Positions 1 through 9,286 of a stretch of 56,312 bases of DNA are shown here, piece by piece. The DNA is from CAYXWM01 sp964468805 (lineage in GTDB: Bacteria; Bacillota; Clostridia; Lachnospirales; WRBF01), in contig CAYXWM010000011.1 of NCBI GenBank assembly GCA_964468805.1, positions 1-56,312 of the forward strand. The letters are read 5' to 3'. The translations under genes were made by a program, and so were the position numbers. Each line of letters starts with the position of its first letter. Within the stretch, counting starts at the first letter, position 1. The notes beneath the pieces were generated by a model. It made no database searches, had not been told where the DNA came from, and saw only the letters and a list, made by a program, of their open reading frames with translations.

Positions 1-81
1 GGGTTTATTTATCTTGCTCTAATTTTTATTGCAATTAAATAGTGTTAACACGCCCTAGTAACCTAGAATTACAATTTGATA

Positions 82-589
82 TATAAAGTTGTACAAAGCA
101 TACCATATGCCCGAGTTGAATACTAAGAATACGAGCAAATAGGGGCATTTGACTTATGTGAAGCGGCACAAAGGTTTGACCCGAGCATAGGTAATGCGTT
201 TTCTACAGTAGCTGTTCCGTGGATTAGTAGGGTATTTATAAACTTATTATCAGCAACATGGAAGTGTTATAAGGTAGCCTCCCAAAAAATTTTACAGTGA
301 AGACGGAGGACACTATAATATTGCAAGTTTAGATGTGCCGGAAATTTCTGAACAGATGCAATATACTACAAATACTACTAGTTTCTCGGTAAATATTGGA
401 TTATTAGAAGAAATAGAACATTAAAAAAATTTACAGCCAAAAGAAGTTAATATATTAGAAATGTTAATCAATGGATTAAAACAAAGACAAATATCCAACA
501 ATCTCGGAATTAGTCAACCCCAAATATCTCGTACTCGTAAAAAGATAGCCCAAAAATTTACTGAATACCGAGTTAAGAGTACAACCTAA
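82..589 (+). pseudogene. Sigma-70-like RNA polymerase sigma factor, broken
   Basis: Translation from about 82 reads through one in-frame stop into a region-2-like core (EAAQRFDPSIGNAFST then VAVPWI), which matches the sigma-70 pattern of a glutamine-rich helix, FD and FSTxAxxWI. After a stop near 298 and a frame change, the C-terminal part (about 430-589) reads LQPKEVNILEMLINGLKQRQ followed by an HTH with ISQPQISRTRKKI, typical of region 4. At least three stops or frameshifts make it non-functional as a single chain. It probably was a phage transcription factor, perhaps for late genes. The family is fairly clear; the role is inference. Confidence 0.7.
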
Positions 590-592
590 TTT

Positions 593-742
593 ATGAAGCT
601 TTGCGAACACTTTCTAGGGTTGAAGTGTGATTTTATCAAAAGTAAGGTGGTCACTTTTTCAGACGTTATCGATTGTTGTGAAAAAGATTTGATAACATTG
701 GAACAACTTAAATCTTTTTTGATCTACGAAGAAGAGGTATAA
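593..742 (+). CDS. Small hypothetical phage protein (49 aa)
   Basis: Short open frame beginning ATG-AAG three bases after the sigma remnant ends. It is Cys- and Lys-rich (KLCEHFLGLKCDFI near the start) with an acidic tail (LIYEEEV). No family is recognised. The close spacing suggests cotranscription with the sigma-like gene. It may be a relic rather than a functional gene. Confidence 0.35.
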   Translation: MKLCEHFLGLKCDFIKSKVVTFSDVIDCCEKDLITLEQLKSFLIYEEEV

Positions 743-861
743 ATATTTTTGATTATTGCCATTCGCGTGGAAAGAATAATGATTTTAAAGATTTAAGAAG
801 AAAAGAACAGGAAGTTATTAAACATTTTGGTTTTCCCGATATTAGCAGCCGACAGAGCTAA
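742..861 (+). pseudogene. Fragment of a small phage protein
   Basis: A 39-codon frame without a start codon, containing FDYCHSRGKNNDFKDL and ending SSRQS. It follows directly on the preceding small gene. The product is not recognised and the missing start suggests a remnant. 862-931 holds nothing else that I can see. Confidence 0.25.
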
Positions 862-931
862 CGGCTAGCAAGCTACTACTACTGCTACCATATATGTATT
901 ATGATTAAGAAAATAATGAAAGGTTGATGTG

Positions 932-1411
932 ATGCACTCCCCCTCTCTCTACAAAGTAGTTCAACTCCCACTAAAGCTACTTACGCAAAGTAATTACAGG
1001 CTGGAATTGGAGGAATTAAGTCCATATTTGGTGGGACTTAACTACGGATTAGGATTAAGACAAGTGTTTTTACACAGCAGTAAAACCTATGAACGCATGG
1101 AAGTAGTATATGGCTATGTCTATATTGATATTGGCAACTTGCAATCTAATAGTTGTAAAAAGCAAGAGGAAATTGAAAAAATAGCGTATGACGGTTTTAT
1201 ATTTCAAGGTCGCTATTACGAATTAAGCAAACGTTCATCGGGGCAAGGGCGAAACGGCATACTCAGCTTTGTTGATAGCGAAATTGAGCAGAAATATCAT
1301 GTAGCTATCACTATGGGATTAACGTTTGATAAACCTGTGGTTATTAGTAAATTAGAAAGCTATCTAGGTCTTTGCCTATCGTCTTGTCATGTAATTGAAG
1401 AATGGAGATAA
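932..1411 (+). CDS. N-terminal piece of a QDE-1/RdRP-like phage RNA polymerase (tentative)
   Basis: 159 residues from ATG 932 (GTG 929 is also possible), with AAAGG upstream. Two stretches resemble the region just before the catalytic barrels of eukaryotic RdRP/QDE-1 and phage YonO-like polymerases: residues about 88-105 (FQGRYYELSKRSSGQGRN, like 'GRxYxxLxxSxSQxR') and about 130-150 (VVISKLESYLGLCLSSCHVI, like 'KxxARLGLxxSS'). The matching catalytic segments lie 1.5 kb downstream, separated by unrelated broken genes. The resemblance is by eye and weaker than for the downstream pieces. Otherwise it is a hypothetical phage protein. Confidence 0.45.
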   Translation: MHSPSLYKVVQLPLKLLTQSNYRLELEELSPYLVGLNYGLGLRQVFLHSSKTYERMEVVYGYVYIDIGNLQSNSCKKQEEIEKIAYDGFIFQGRYYELSKRSSGQGRNGILSFVDSEIEQKYHVAITMGLTFDKPVVISKLESYLGLCLSSCHVIEEWR

Positions 1412-1415
1412 AGAA

Positions 1416-1828
1416 ATGAAATTCAAAGATAAACAACAAAATTTGTTTAACAATACGAGTGACTACGCATACACTGATTGCATTTCAGCAGATTTAGGAA
1501 TAGGTGTCGGAATAGCGGTTGAATTTAACAAGAGATTTGACATACGAAATAAACTAAAAAAAGGTATTCGGATGGTTGGTTTGATGATAATGGAAATGGA
1601 TACAGAGGTGTCATTTTGCAAGATAATGTGTTTAGCCTTGTAAACAAGGATAAGTATTGGCATAAGCCTGCAATTAAGGACCTAGAACGAGCATTATTGG
1701 CTGTGAAAGATATGGCTATAGATAACAATATTTTTAAAATTGCCATGCCACGTATAGGTTGAGGGTTGGACGGCTTGAAACGGAAAACAGTAAAAGAATT
1801 GATTCAACGTGTTTTTCAAGATACATAG
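1416..1828 (+). pseudogene. Macro-domain (ADP-ribose binding) protein, broken
   Basis: Start ATG 1416 with GGAG upstream. Frame 1 gives DCISADLGIGVGIAVEFNKR, the N-terminal macro-domain signature (S-x-D-x-x-x-G-x-G-I-A). After a frameshift near 1560-1580 the second frame gives NVFSLVNKDKYWHKPAI, and then IAMPRIG, a TGA stop, and GLDGL. Relatives have a Cys at the stop position (P-x-IG-C-GLDGL). Phage macro domains of this type hydrolyse ADP-ribose derivatives or adducts. One frameshift and one nonsense codon make it a pseudogene. No DarT-like partner is visible. Confidence 0.75.
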
Positions 1829-1863
1829 ATTGAAATATTGGTGTGTTATATATGAAAATAGTA

Positions 1864-2772
1864 TGCATTATTCAAAAGTAAGAATAGGTCTATGGATTGA
1901 CAACCACAATTTCCCGTCATTATTGTTGATGAAGCTTTCAACATTCCACAAGGGCAACGGTTACAAAGTGGAAACATATATGCCTGTTACACACTACTAC
2001 CGTTTGTATTGTAGTAAAACCTTTAGTTTTACGGATGATATAGGTTTTTATCAATCAGACGAATTATTAAAGGCGGCACAGGGTACGCAATAACACTTAA
2101 TGACGGAATTGAGATTTACAATAAGGAATGCAACATGCTTCTTTTACCTGAAATTGAAAACCAATACCCTGATTATTCGCTTTATTCTCAGTATGATTAT
2201 GCCGTAGGATTTTTGACAAGAGGTTGCCCACGGAACGGTGATTTTTGTGTAGTTAACCGGTAAGAGGGTAAATGCACTTATAGTGTTGCAGCCTTGTAGA
2301 TGTTATGGCGTGGTGAACAGAAAGCTATTAAATTACTTGACCCAAATTTATTAGCCTGTAAAGAAAGAATATCGTTGTTGGAACAGCTTATTGTCAGTAA
2401 ATGCGAGATTGATTTTACGGAGGGGTTAGATATACGCTCTACAAACAAAGATGTAGTGGGATTGATTAATAATTCAAGGTAAAACGCTTACATTTTGCGT
2501 GGGTTAATCCAAACGAGGATTTGTCAAGTTTCTTTCAAAACTTCAACCATTACACAAGCATAAAGGATTAAGCTCGAAAAAAGGTATATGTGTTGACAAA
2601 TAAAAACTCCACATTGGAACAAGATTTATACCGCATATATACCCTGCGAGATTTAGGCTATGCACCTTATGTGATGATATACAACAAAGGTGAGTTTTGC
2701 AGCACAAAGGGCAAAATGAAGCCGCTAAGTGAATTGCTAAAAAATTCACTATGGAGCAAATTGAACATTTAA
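1864..2772 (+). pseudogene. Phage radical-SAM protein, broken
   Basis: Collinear pieces in different frames. 1864-2093 gives RIGLWIDNHNFPSLLLMKLS and a HYYR/YCSKTFSFTDDI segment. 2095-2260 gives YAVGFLTRGCPRNGDFCVVN. 2300-2482 gives KLLDPNLLACKE and FTEGLDIR. 2590-2772 gives TLRDLGYAPYVMIYNK. This order matches a family of phage radical-SAM proteins. The iron-sulphur CxxxCxxC motif is degraded: the middle Cys is replaced (GCPRNGDFC). Several stops and frameshifts are present. 2773-2916 continues with LLFLEVKAVKGL-like coding text of unknown origin. The natural reaction is not known to me. Confidence 0.7.
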
Positions 2773-2916
2773 AACATGCCAAAAACTACAACGTTGGACG
2801 CAACCTTTTATTTTTAGAAGTGAAAGCGGTAAAAGGTTTGAGAATTCTCAAAAAGTCAAACAAAATGCAGAGGTGTTAAATGATGACCAAGTTTGTTTAT
2901 TTTAATAAGATAAAAT

Positions 2917-3858
2917 ATGAATAACGAATACGGAATAATAGTCATTCCTGACCCAACTCGGATTATACCAAGCCAAGAAATAACATACCTCAAATACGAA
3001 GAAAAAAACGTTGACGGGAAAACCTACCAAAACCCTACATTATGCACGGAGAAAAAAGATATTGAAATTTCCTGGGCAGATGGTGCGGCAATGCATAGTT
3101 CTACTGTAACCCAGAAAGTCAAAAAGGCTTTAGAACTACAACATAATCCGTATTCTATCCAATTTCGCTTGATTATGATGAAGGGATTAAGCCATGAAAT
3201 TGACTTTCACGCCTTTGCCGCCGAACACGGCATAACGACCATAATTGACTTATGGGGAACAGTACATGCTATTCAAGATGTACAGTGGATAATGACTAAG
3301 AGCTGCTACAAGGCATACCCTTATTTCAACGAAACCGGAACATCTACTGATTGGGACGCTTACTGGAAAGCCCACGAAAAGTACAATCACAAAATTGGCA
3401 TAGCAAAATGGAGCGAACCGCCTGAAATGCAGAAGATTTATACAAGAGCGAATTATCAGATTTTGCAGACACTCGCTTTACCACCCGATGAATTTATTTC
3501 TATGGCTGACTATACCAAAGACTTATACTCAAAGATAGCCACAGGTGATGTGCCGTATACCTTAATGTTTGCCGGTTTGAAGTACATAGTTGACGAATGC
3601 GGCGAGTTGTTGCCACCAAAAACTGATGACCCGTATTTCAATGCGGTATTGAAGAATCCGGAGTGTTTAAAAGATAAAGCTATTTTACGACATGTTCAAG
3701 GATTGTTGAGAAAGGCTATTGATGAAATGAAAATAGGGAAGCTGTATATGAAAGGTGGCTTTCGGTACGCAACGCCGGATTTAGTGGCTTTCTGTCAATG
3801 GGCGTTAGGTTTGCCGGTCAATGGTTGTTTAAAGTTTGGAGAATGTTATGTACGGTAG
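2917..3858 (+). CDS. Phage RNA polymerase, first catalytic barrel (QDE-1/YonO-like, two-barrel family)
   Basis: 313 residues. Residues 51-56 (ISWADG) and 78-90 (PYSIQFRLIMMKG) match the RdRP/QDE-1 pattern of an FxDGxG-like turn followed by QxRxxxxKG, which belongs to the first double-psi beta-barrel. It should pair with the downstream gene carrying the metal-binding DxDGD motif. The frame ends GECYVR and overlaps the next coding frame by about 11 bases. In YonO and QDE-1 both barrels lie in one chain, so this is either a frameshifted gene or a natural two-gene split. Expected role: single-subunit-type transcription of phage genes. Family assignment is by motif only. Confidence 0.65.
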   Translation: MNNEYGIIVIPDPTRIIPSQEITYLKYEEKNVDGKTYQNPTLCTEKKDIEISWADGAAMHSSTVTQKVKKALELQHNPYSIQFRLIMMKGLSHEIDFHAFAAEHGITTIIDLWGTVHAIQDVQWIMTKSCYKAYPYFNETGTSTDWDAYWKAHEKYNHKIGIAKWSEPPEMQKIYTRANYQILQTLALPPDEFISMADYTKDLYSKIATGDVPYTLMFAGLKYIVDECGELLPPKTDDPYFNAVLKNPECLKDKAILRHVQGLLRKAIDEMKIGKLYMKGGFRYATPDLVAFCQWALGLPVNGCLKFGECYVR

Positions 3859-5104
3859 CAATAACTTTACGGAGAATATTACGCCACAACAAAAAGAGGT
3901 AATACTCACTCGAAACCCATTCTTGTGTCGTTCGGAATATAGTGTTTTGCAAGATACACATAATAAACTTACTGAAAAATGGCTGTCACACTTAAATCAA
4001 TGCGTGGTAATGAATACTTATGACATAACAGCAGAACGAGCAAGTGGTTCCGATAAGGACGGCGACCAAATGAATGTAATGTATTCCGAAGATAATTCTC
4101 AATTCAGAACCGGAATATATACGGATTTGCCTGTAGTTATGGACTTGGAGGAGAACGTAACCGCCAATTCTGTGCCCTATACTACTGAAAATATCATTGC
4201 AAATATCCTTAACGCAGGAGCAAATACAATAGGAGAATACAGCAATTTGGGCACTTGCTATCACAATAAAGTATCTGATAATCCGGAGTTAATGAAAAAA
4301 TGGCAAGAAACGGTGAATTTAATTTGTATTTTGAATGCCAAAAGCATAAATAGTGCAAAAACAGGCAAAAAACCGCAAATGCCTAAATGGATTTCACAAA
4401 ATAAAGGCTATATCCCCTACTTCATGCGATACGCAGGAAGCTACTACCGTAGGCAAAAGCAATTCAGCTCTGCTAAGTCGAACATGAATCAGCTCTGTTG
4501 GAGCATAGAACAATGGCAGAAAGACCTGCAATGGCAAAAAACCGACCCATCTTTCGACTACACAATATATCTAAAAGAAAATTTTACGGCAGATGAGATG
4601 GTTACACGGTTACTACTGCAACCAATTAAGGATTACAATAAAAAAGTAGCTAGTGTAAAAACGAACCAACACATACATAAAAAACTATGGGTTAACGATA
4701 ACCTTGAAAAACTCCGTAAAAAACACAAAAAAAAGCAAGCTGAACGTGCAGAAAACGGAAAGAAAATCTATGACTTTGATGAAAAAAAGGTTCGCCGAAA
4801 CCTTGAAAGCCAATACGAGCCGCCGGCAACGGATTACAAGCAATGGCAAGCCGAAACTAAAGCTAAACTTCTTGAAATTGTGACGGTCGGTAGCGAATTA
4901 GCTTGTTATCTGGTTGATATTTTTTATGGACAACACCCGAATTGGGATAAAGAGCTTTGTTGGCAGTTAATGGGTAATGAAATTGTCGGTAATATGACGT
5001 CGGTTGAACACGAGATACCTGTACAAGTTAAGGGTGAAACTGAAAAATCGTTTAAGTTTTTAGGTAGGGATTATGAGATGGTGAGCTATATCAAGGAAAC
5101 ATAA
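3848..5104 (+). CDS. Phage RNA polymerase, second catalytic barrel with DxDGD
   Basis: The start chosen is ATG 3848 because GGAG lies six bases upstream; the same frame is open from TTG 3836. Early residues read VILTRNPFLCRSEYSVL, then CVVMN, then ASGSDKDGDQMNVM. This is the RNP-x-L ... ASGSDLDGD layout of RdRP/QDE-1 second barrels, and the aspartates of DKDGD would hold catalytic magnesium. The C-terminal half is Lys-rich and ends in a predicted mixed alpha/beta segment. It overlaps the preceding gene by 11 bases, so translational coupling is likely. Intact over 418 codons, in contrast to its broken neighbours. Confidence 0.7.
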   Translation: MYGSNNFTENITPQQKEVILTRNPFLCRSEYSVLQDTHNKLTEKWLSHLNQCVVMNTYDITAERASGSDKDGDQMNVMYSEDNSQFRTGIYTDLPVVMDLEENVTANSVPYTTENIIANILNAGANTIGEYSNLGTCYHNKVSDNPELMKKWQETVNLICILNAKSINSAKTGKKPQMPKWISQNKGYIPYFMRYAGSYYRRQKQFSSAKSNMNQLCWSIEQWQKDLQWQKTDPSFDYTIYLKENFTADEMVTRLLLQPIKDYNKKVASVKTNQHIHKKLWVNDNLEKLRKKHKKKQAERAENGKKIYDFDEKKVRRNLESQYEPPATDYKQWQAETKAKLLEIVTVGSELACYLVDIFYGQHPNWDKELCWQLMGNEIVGNMTSVEHEIPVQVKGETEKSFKFLGRDYEMVSYIKET

Positions 5105-5109
5105 TAATT

Positions 5110-5484
5110 ATGTCTATAAAAAAGCTCAAAAAGAAATGTAAAGTCATTAACGGCAAAGGAAGCATTAGTATGAAAATATGGCTTTACGAACCGAATCTTA
5201 ACAATACCGCTAGATATGTGTTAGGTGTATGGGGTAAGCACCCCTTAATCTGCTTTGGAATAAACCCAAGCACAGCAGAACCTAATAATTTAGACAACAC
5301 ACTAAAGTCGGTAGAGCGTTTGGCATATAACAACGACTTTGATAGTTGGATAATGCTGAACCTATATTCCCAACGTTCAACCAACCCTAAGAACGTACAC
5401 AAAGAAATGGACAAGAAATTACATATGGAAAATATTCAAGCAATCGCACGACTATTAAGTGGATTAGAACAGGCTAAACACTGA
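5110..5484 (+). pseudogene. DUF1643-type protein, C-terminally truncated
   Basis: Contains ARYVLGVWGKHPLICFGINP then STAEPNNLDNTLKSV and SWIMLNLYSQRSTNPK, the conserved core of DUF1643 proteins found in phages and bacteria. The internal ATG 5170 is also a possible start, since the family usually begins close to that point. The frame stops after LLSGLEQAKH, earlier than full-length members, and the next bases carry another frame, so it is probably truncated by a frameshift. Function of the family is unknown. Confidence 0.65.
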
Positions 5485-5499
5485 ATACCTATGTGATGC

Positions 5500-5632
5500 T
5501 GCCAATTATTTTATGATTGAGTTTATGTACCCACAGTTTGATGATGCGTATTTTGGCGCAACTGATAGCAGCGAAAGTGCTGGGATAAAAGGGTCTTGCA
5601 TAAAAACCATTGAACAAGGAGTCGAGAATGGC
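5500..5632 (+). pseudogene. Fragment of an unrecognised phage protein
   Basis: An open frame without a start reads ANYFMIEFMYPQFDDAYF then GATDSSESAGIKGSCIKTIE and ends GVENG. It looks like the C-terminus of a protein whose N-terminus was lost. The family is not recognised. Confidence 0.3.
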
Positions 5633-5680
5633 TAAAAGTATAAACAGACTTGTGTTTGAGAATGAAAGTTTGGAGGGGTA

Positions 5681-5906
5681 AGAATTGACGCTGTAAACCA
5701 CCAGTCACATTATACAGATGGCAAAATTGAAGTCATAGACTTTATTGACGACAAGAGATTGAGTTTCTATTGGGCAATGCTGTTAAACATTTAGCTCGAG
5801 CAGGAAAAAAGACCCGACAAAGATTTTCGCAGATTTACGCAAGGCTGTATGGTACATCAATCATCAAATTAAATTATTGGAGGGTAATGTAAATGAAAAT
5901 AATTAA
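5681..5906 (+). pseudogene. DUF3310-like phage protein, frameshifted
   Basis: Reads RIDAVNHQSHYTDGKIEVID, then FYWGNAVKHLARAGKK after a small indel, then FADLRKAVWYINHQIKLLEG. The order (HY, EviDfi, GNAvKhxxRAGkK, DLxKAxWYi) is that of DUF3310 (SaV-like) proteins, which are small phage-associated proteins of unclear function. At least two frameshifts are present and there is no ATG. Its end overlaps the thyX remnant start. Confidence 0.65.
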
Positions 5907-6511
5907 TGCCGGCTATGAAATTATGCAACCATTGGGTGGCATGGCTATTCTAAAACACGTTGAACGCATAGGGCAAGTGTGTTTTACAAAAGTGAAGAAA
6001 AAATTACTGACGATAGTTGGTTACCTTTGTAAAAATGCTCATTGACAGAGGGCACGAGGCTATGATTGAACATTATAGTTTTTCAGTCAAATTCATTGTT
6101 GACCGTGGTGTATCACATGAAGTGGTGCGCCACAGAATAGCTAGTTTCGCACAGGAAAGCACAAGATACTGCAGCAATTACAGTAAGGACAAACACTACA
6201 ATAGTATTGCTGTTATTAAGCCTTTATGGGGAATAACTGAACGATGGAGCGATTTATGTTTGTCGGCAGAAGAAACATATTTAACGCTTATTGAAAGTGG
6301 AGAACAACCACAGCAGGCAAGAGCAGTATTACCAAACAGCCTAAAAACCGAAATTGCGATGACAACGAATCTGCGTGAATGGCGACATTTCTTCAAGCTT
6401 AGAACACCAAACACGGCTCATCCGCAAATACGCGAGGCTACCATTCCGCTTCTTAACGAACTTAAGACACTAATTCCTGTAATTTTTGACGATATAAAGG
6501 TCGAACCATGA
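5893..6511 (+). pseudogene. thyX: FAD-dependent thymidylate synthase ThyX, frameshifted
   Basis: The ThyX signature RHRxxSxxxxSTRY is intact as VRHRIASFAQESTRYC (about 6126-6173), and the C-terminal NLREWRHFFKLR segment is also typical. The N-terminus starts at ATG 5893 (MKIINAGYEIMQ) but two indels between about 5980 and 6025 separate it from the catalytic part, which is open from a TTG at 6017. ThyX methylates dUMP using methylene-tetrahydrofolate and FAD. A product starting at 6017 would lack about 40 residues of the flavin-site fold, so function is doubtful. The last codon overlaps the next gene (ATGA). Confidence 0.8.
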
Positions 6512-6819
6512 AAACCCTCAAACGCCTTAAATGCCCGCAATGTAAACAGTGCCTATACGAATACCCACCATATTTACCCGATAAATGCGAACTTTGTGGA
6601 GAGGAATTAAACCCGGCAAAAATGACGTCGGTTAAGATTTACCGCTGCAAACGTTGTGGGCATAGCAGTACGGATAAAGCAGACGTGAAAATCCATGAAA
6701 AAGCTTGTAAAATACGCATTCCATTATTAACACGCCTTGAATGTTGGGTAAAAGAACAGGAAATAAAGCAAGAAAAATTAAATCGATTACAAGAAAGGGA
6801 TAGAAATTTATTTACATAA
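6508..6819 (+). CDS. Zinc-ribbon phage protein
   Basis: 103 residues, start overlapping the thyX stop in ATGA. An N-terminal treble-clef or zinc ribbon is formed by CPQC (8-11) and CELC, and a second ribbon by YRCKRCGH with a later His/Cys. The C-terminus is a charged helix (WVKEQEIKQEKLNRL). No specific family is recognised. The zinc sites suggest nucleic-acid or protein binding. Confidence 0.5.
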   Translation: MKTLKRLKCPQCKQCLYEYPPYLPDKCELCGEELNPAKMTSVKIYRCKRCGHSSTDKADVKIHEKACKIRIPLLTRLECWVKEQEIKQEKLNRLQERDRNLFT

Positions 6820-8390
6820 TTTTACAGGGCTGAGAAAAAGTTTGGTACAAAACTGAAGTACAACCACCGCAACAGAATAATCACTATAATTTTGGAATTG
6901 TGATTCATTTTGCTAACAATGATATTGTGCCTATTGGCCAAAAATGGTGCTTGAAACCCTAGCTATGGTTGGTGAGGAAGAAGAAAACGCTGTGCATTTT
7001 ATGGAATATTTTATGTAAAGATGGCTGTTGATAAACAAAAACCTTTACTTTATTGATTATCTCTTTCAGGTAGAGAAACGGTTCCTCCAAGAGTAAAACG
7101 CCAAAATGAAGCGGAAAAAAACGCAAAGCCGAAGCTAAACGTAAGAAAGTTGACACTCAAAAAAAGGCATGGATACAGAAACGTAACATAAACAACGTCA
7201 ATTGCGCCTACGGTTAGGCAAACACAAGCTAAAAACATCACGCCAACGTTTGTATGACCGTATAGACATGGCACCGGAATATAGCGAAGAATTTTTGAAC
7301 ATGACTGCTTTTGAGCAATAAGAATACCGGAAAAAGCTACGTAAAGATAATGAAGTCGGGAACGTGCATATTAGCGACATTAGAGGTAGGCATGATACAA
7401 AGCCGGTACGACTGCAAATGAATTTCAACCGCACTTTAAACATCAATTATATGGTTTTGCTACATATGAACGAAATGCTTACAGATTTGCATTTTAGACG
7501 GCTTTAACACTTGCAGCTTACATTGATAAAGACGACGGCTCAATTCGTACAGCTAATAACTTGCTTTTAAGCATACTATAGATAACATAAATTATTGGCT
7601 GTAGCGTAAAATTTCCCGGGCCTATACTGTGGGAATTTCATCGGTTGGGTCATAATCCGGATTTACGAATTAAAACCTGTGAGTTTGAAGATATTTACGA
7701 GCAGGAAATAGCCCAAGATGAACCATGCGAGGTGCAAGCAAGCTACAGGGAATACAAAATTTATTACAACCCTTTAGTAGCGTGTTAGGCACAGTATATT
7801 GATCTTGAAGCGGCAAGGAAGTTTTTCGGTACTGATTATGCTTTGCTGGATAAGGACAGCGTGAAGATACGGAATTTTATAGAGAAAAATTGCGAGTAGA
7901 GAGGATTGGTTTTATGGGTAAAAAGAAAGAATTGCCGAGAATTTGTTATTTGTTGGGTGGTGAGGATAACCCGATTGAGGTAGGCGAGGGTTTTGCATGG
8001 AAAGGATATAAATTTTAACATGAGAGTGCATATTCACTTAATTGGAGAAGCTAAACTTCAAGTGGCACTGCTACAGCTAATGATTTATTGAAAATTCTCA
8101 ACAACACAAACAAAATAATCCCCATTCCAAAATGCAGGTGGACGAAAGAGGATATTGAGAAGTTGATGGCAATAAAAGTAATTTACCCCAATGCAAGACA
8201 AGTAGAAAAACAAACGGTCGTGGCATAATCTCCATAAAATTCACAGCTATTCAGGGTTACGGAGCTGTTTGCTTAGATGTTGCTGACCAATCATTTATGT
8301 GCGACTTATCATTTGTTTAAATCGGAGAAAAGCTTGAAATCAACCAAGCCATAGCCGAACACGCGGAATACGAAAGGACGACTAAATGCC
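6820..8390 (+). pseudogene. Stretch of degenerate phage coding sequence
   Basis: Plus-strand coding traces continue but no frame stays open beyond about 80 codons. Traces include YNFGIVIHFANNDIVPIG near 6890-6945, SRQRLYDRIDMAPEYSEEF near 7240-7300, GPILWEFHRLGHNPDLRIK near 7620-7675, and CLDVADQSFMCDLSFV near 8270-8320. They look like successive small phage genes damaged by stops (TAA, TAG) and indels. I recognise no terminase or portal signature here, although their usual place in gene order would be in this area. Confidence 0.5.
7914..8018 (+). CDS. Very small phage protein (34 aa), possibly truncated
   Basis: ATG preceded by AGAGAGGA; it reads KKELPRICYLLGGEDNPIEV and ends WKGYKF. The beginning resembles small phage proteins that start with an LPRICE-like segment and are normally about twice as long, so this is probably a truncated copy. 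Confidence 0.35.
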   Translation: MGKKKELPRICYLLGGEDNPIEVGEGFAWKGYKF

Positions 8391-8392
8391 AT

Positions 8393-8939
8393 TAATCGAT
8401 AAAATGTACGCTACTACACTAAAGATTTAAAAGACGGTCAAACGGTTTACGGGTTATTCAACCGTAAAAAGGTAGATGTAATCTTAAAAAACCCGCAACA
8501 GGCGAAATTATAGCGGATATGAGAGATTTAGAATTTCCAAAACATTATTCGAAAACGCTTATGACATAATTGCAACAAAATACTTTAAAAAATTCCTAAT
8601 AGCCGATGTTATGAATACTCACTAAAGCTAGTTGTTAGCAGACCGTCTAACTTTTGGGTGGCGGCAATGCTTGATGAAGAACTTATTGATAATGACGGCC
8701 AAGTATAAATTATCTACGACGAACTTGTATTTATGCTGTTATTCCAAATGTATACTCCTAATAGTCCTCAGTGTTTTAATACAGGGTTAGAAATGGCTTA
8801 TGGTATAACAGGCGAGCCTGAAGGACATTGGCATTATGATACAACGAAAGGAGAAGTAGTCAAGGTTATGAAACCCGACACTTGGCATGACCCTAAAGAG
8901 TTTTTGAGGGCTGAAATTGAAAGGCAGATGAAAGCATGA
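8393..8939 (+). pseudogene. nrdJ: Class II (B12-dependent) ribonucleotide reductase, N-terminal remnant
   Basis: Pieces in shifted frames read YYTKDLKDGQTVYGLF, LEFPKHYS, NAYDIIATKYFKK, PSNFWVAAMLDEELID, YDELVFMLLFQM, then YTPNSPQCFNTGLEMAYGIT. The last matches the class II reductase block PNSPQWFNTGL-x-AYGI, with Trp replaced by Cys. After GHWHYDTTKGEV the frame runs into a short tail (DPKEFLRAEIERQMKA) and stops, so most of the catalytic barrel is missing, probably by internal deletion. It originally supplied dNTPs for phage replication together with ThyX. Confidence 0.75.
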
Positions 8940-9286
8940 ACCTCCAAGAACGCCGCAACTTCCAAAAACAAGCACAAAAGAAAGGTTTAGACCCGAAAGT
9001 CTTACAAGCAATTATCAAAGCTCAAAAAATGGACAACCAAGACTTTGCAAACGGTGAAAAATGCCGTTTACGTGTTGACGAACTCTTAAATGACCGCCCG
9101 AATGACCGATTAAATCAAGGATTTAGGGCATTTGTTGAAAGTTATAGAGATAAAATCGTAACCGTAGAATATGACAATGGCAGAACGACACCACCGGTTA
9201 GGCAGGTTTGTATAGCGGAAGATGAAACCGAACCCAAGTTTTTGATTTATACCGGACATTTAGAGAAAGTGAATGAGGGTGAATGA
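8936..9286 (+). CDS. Hypothetical phage protein
   Basis: 116 residues, start overlapping the previous stop in ATGA. The first 40 residues are a basic helix (ERRNFQKQAQKKGLDPKV) and the rest has a small-beta look with VTVEYDNGR and FLIYTGHLEKV. No family is recognised. It is tightly coupled to both neighbours, and its stop overlaps the next start. Confidence 0.55.
   Translation: MNLQERRNFQKQAQKKGLDPKVLQAIIKAQKMDNQDFANGEKCRLRVDELLNDRPNDRLNQGFRAFVESYRDKIVTVEYDNGRTTPPVRQVCIAEDETEPKFLIYTGHLEKVNEGE

Noticed and set aside
1..900. Left attachment site as a copy of the ssrA 3' end
   Set aside because: No sequence resembling the T-arm/acceptor of ssrA was found there; the left border seems to be outside the window.
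3836..3860. Programmed ribosomal frameshift joining the two polymerase frames
   Set aside because: No slippery heptamer or following structure is visible; the overlap has its own ATG with a good ribosome site. An indel or split gene is more likely.
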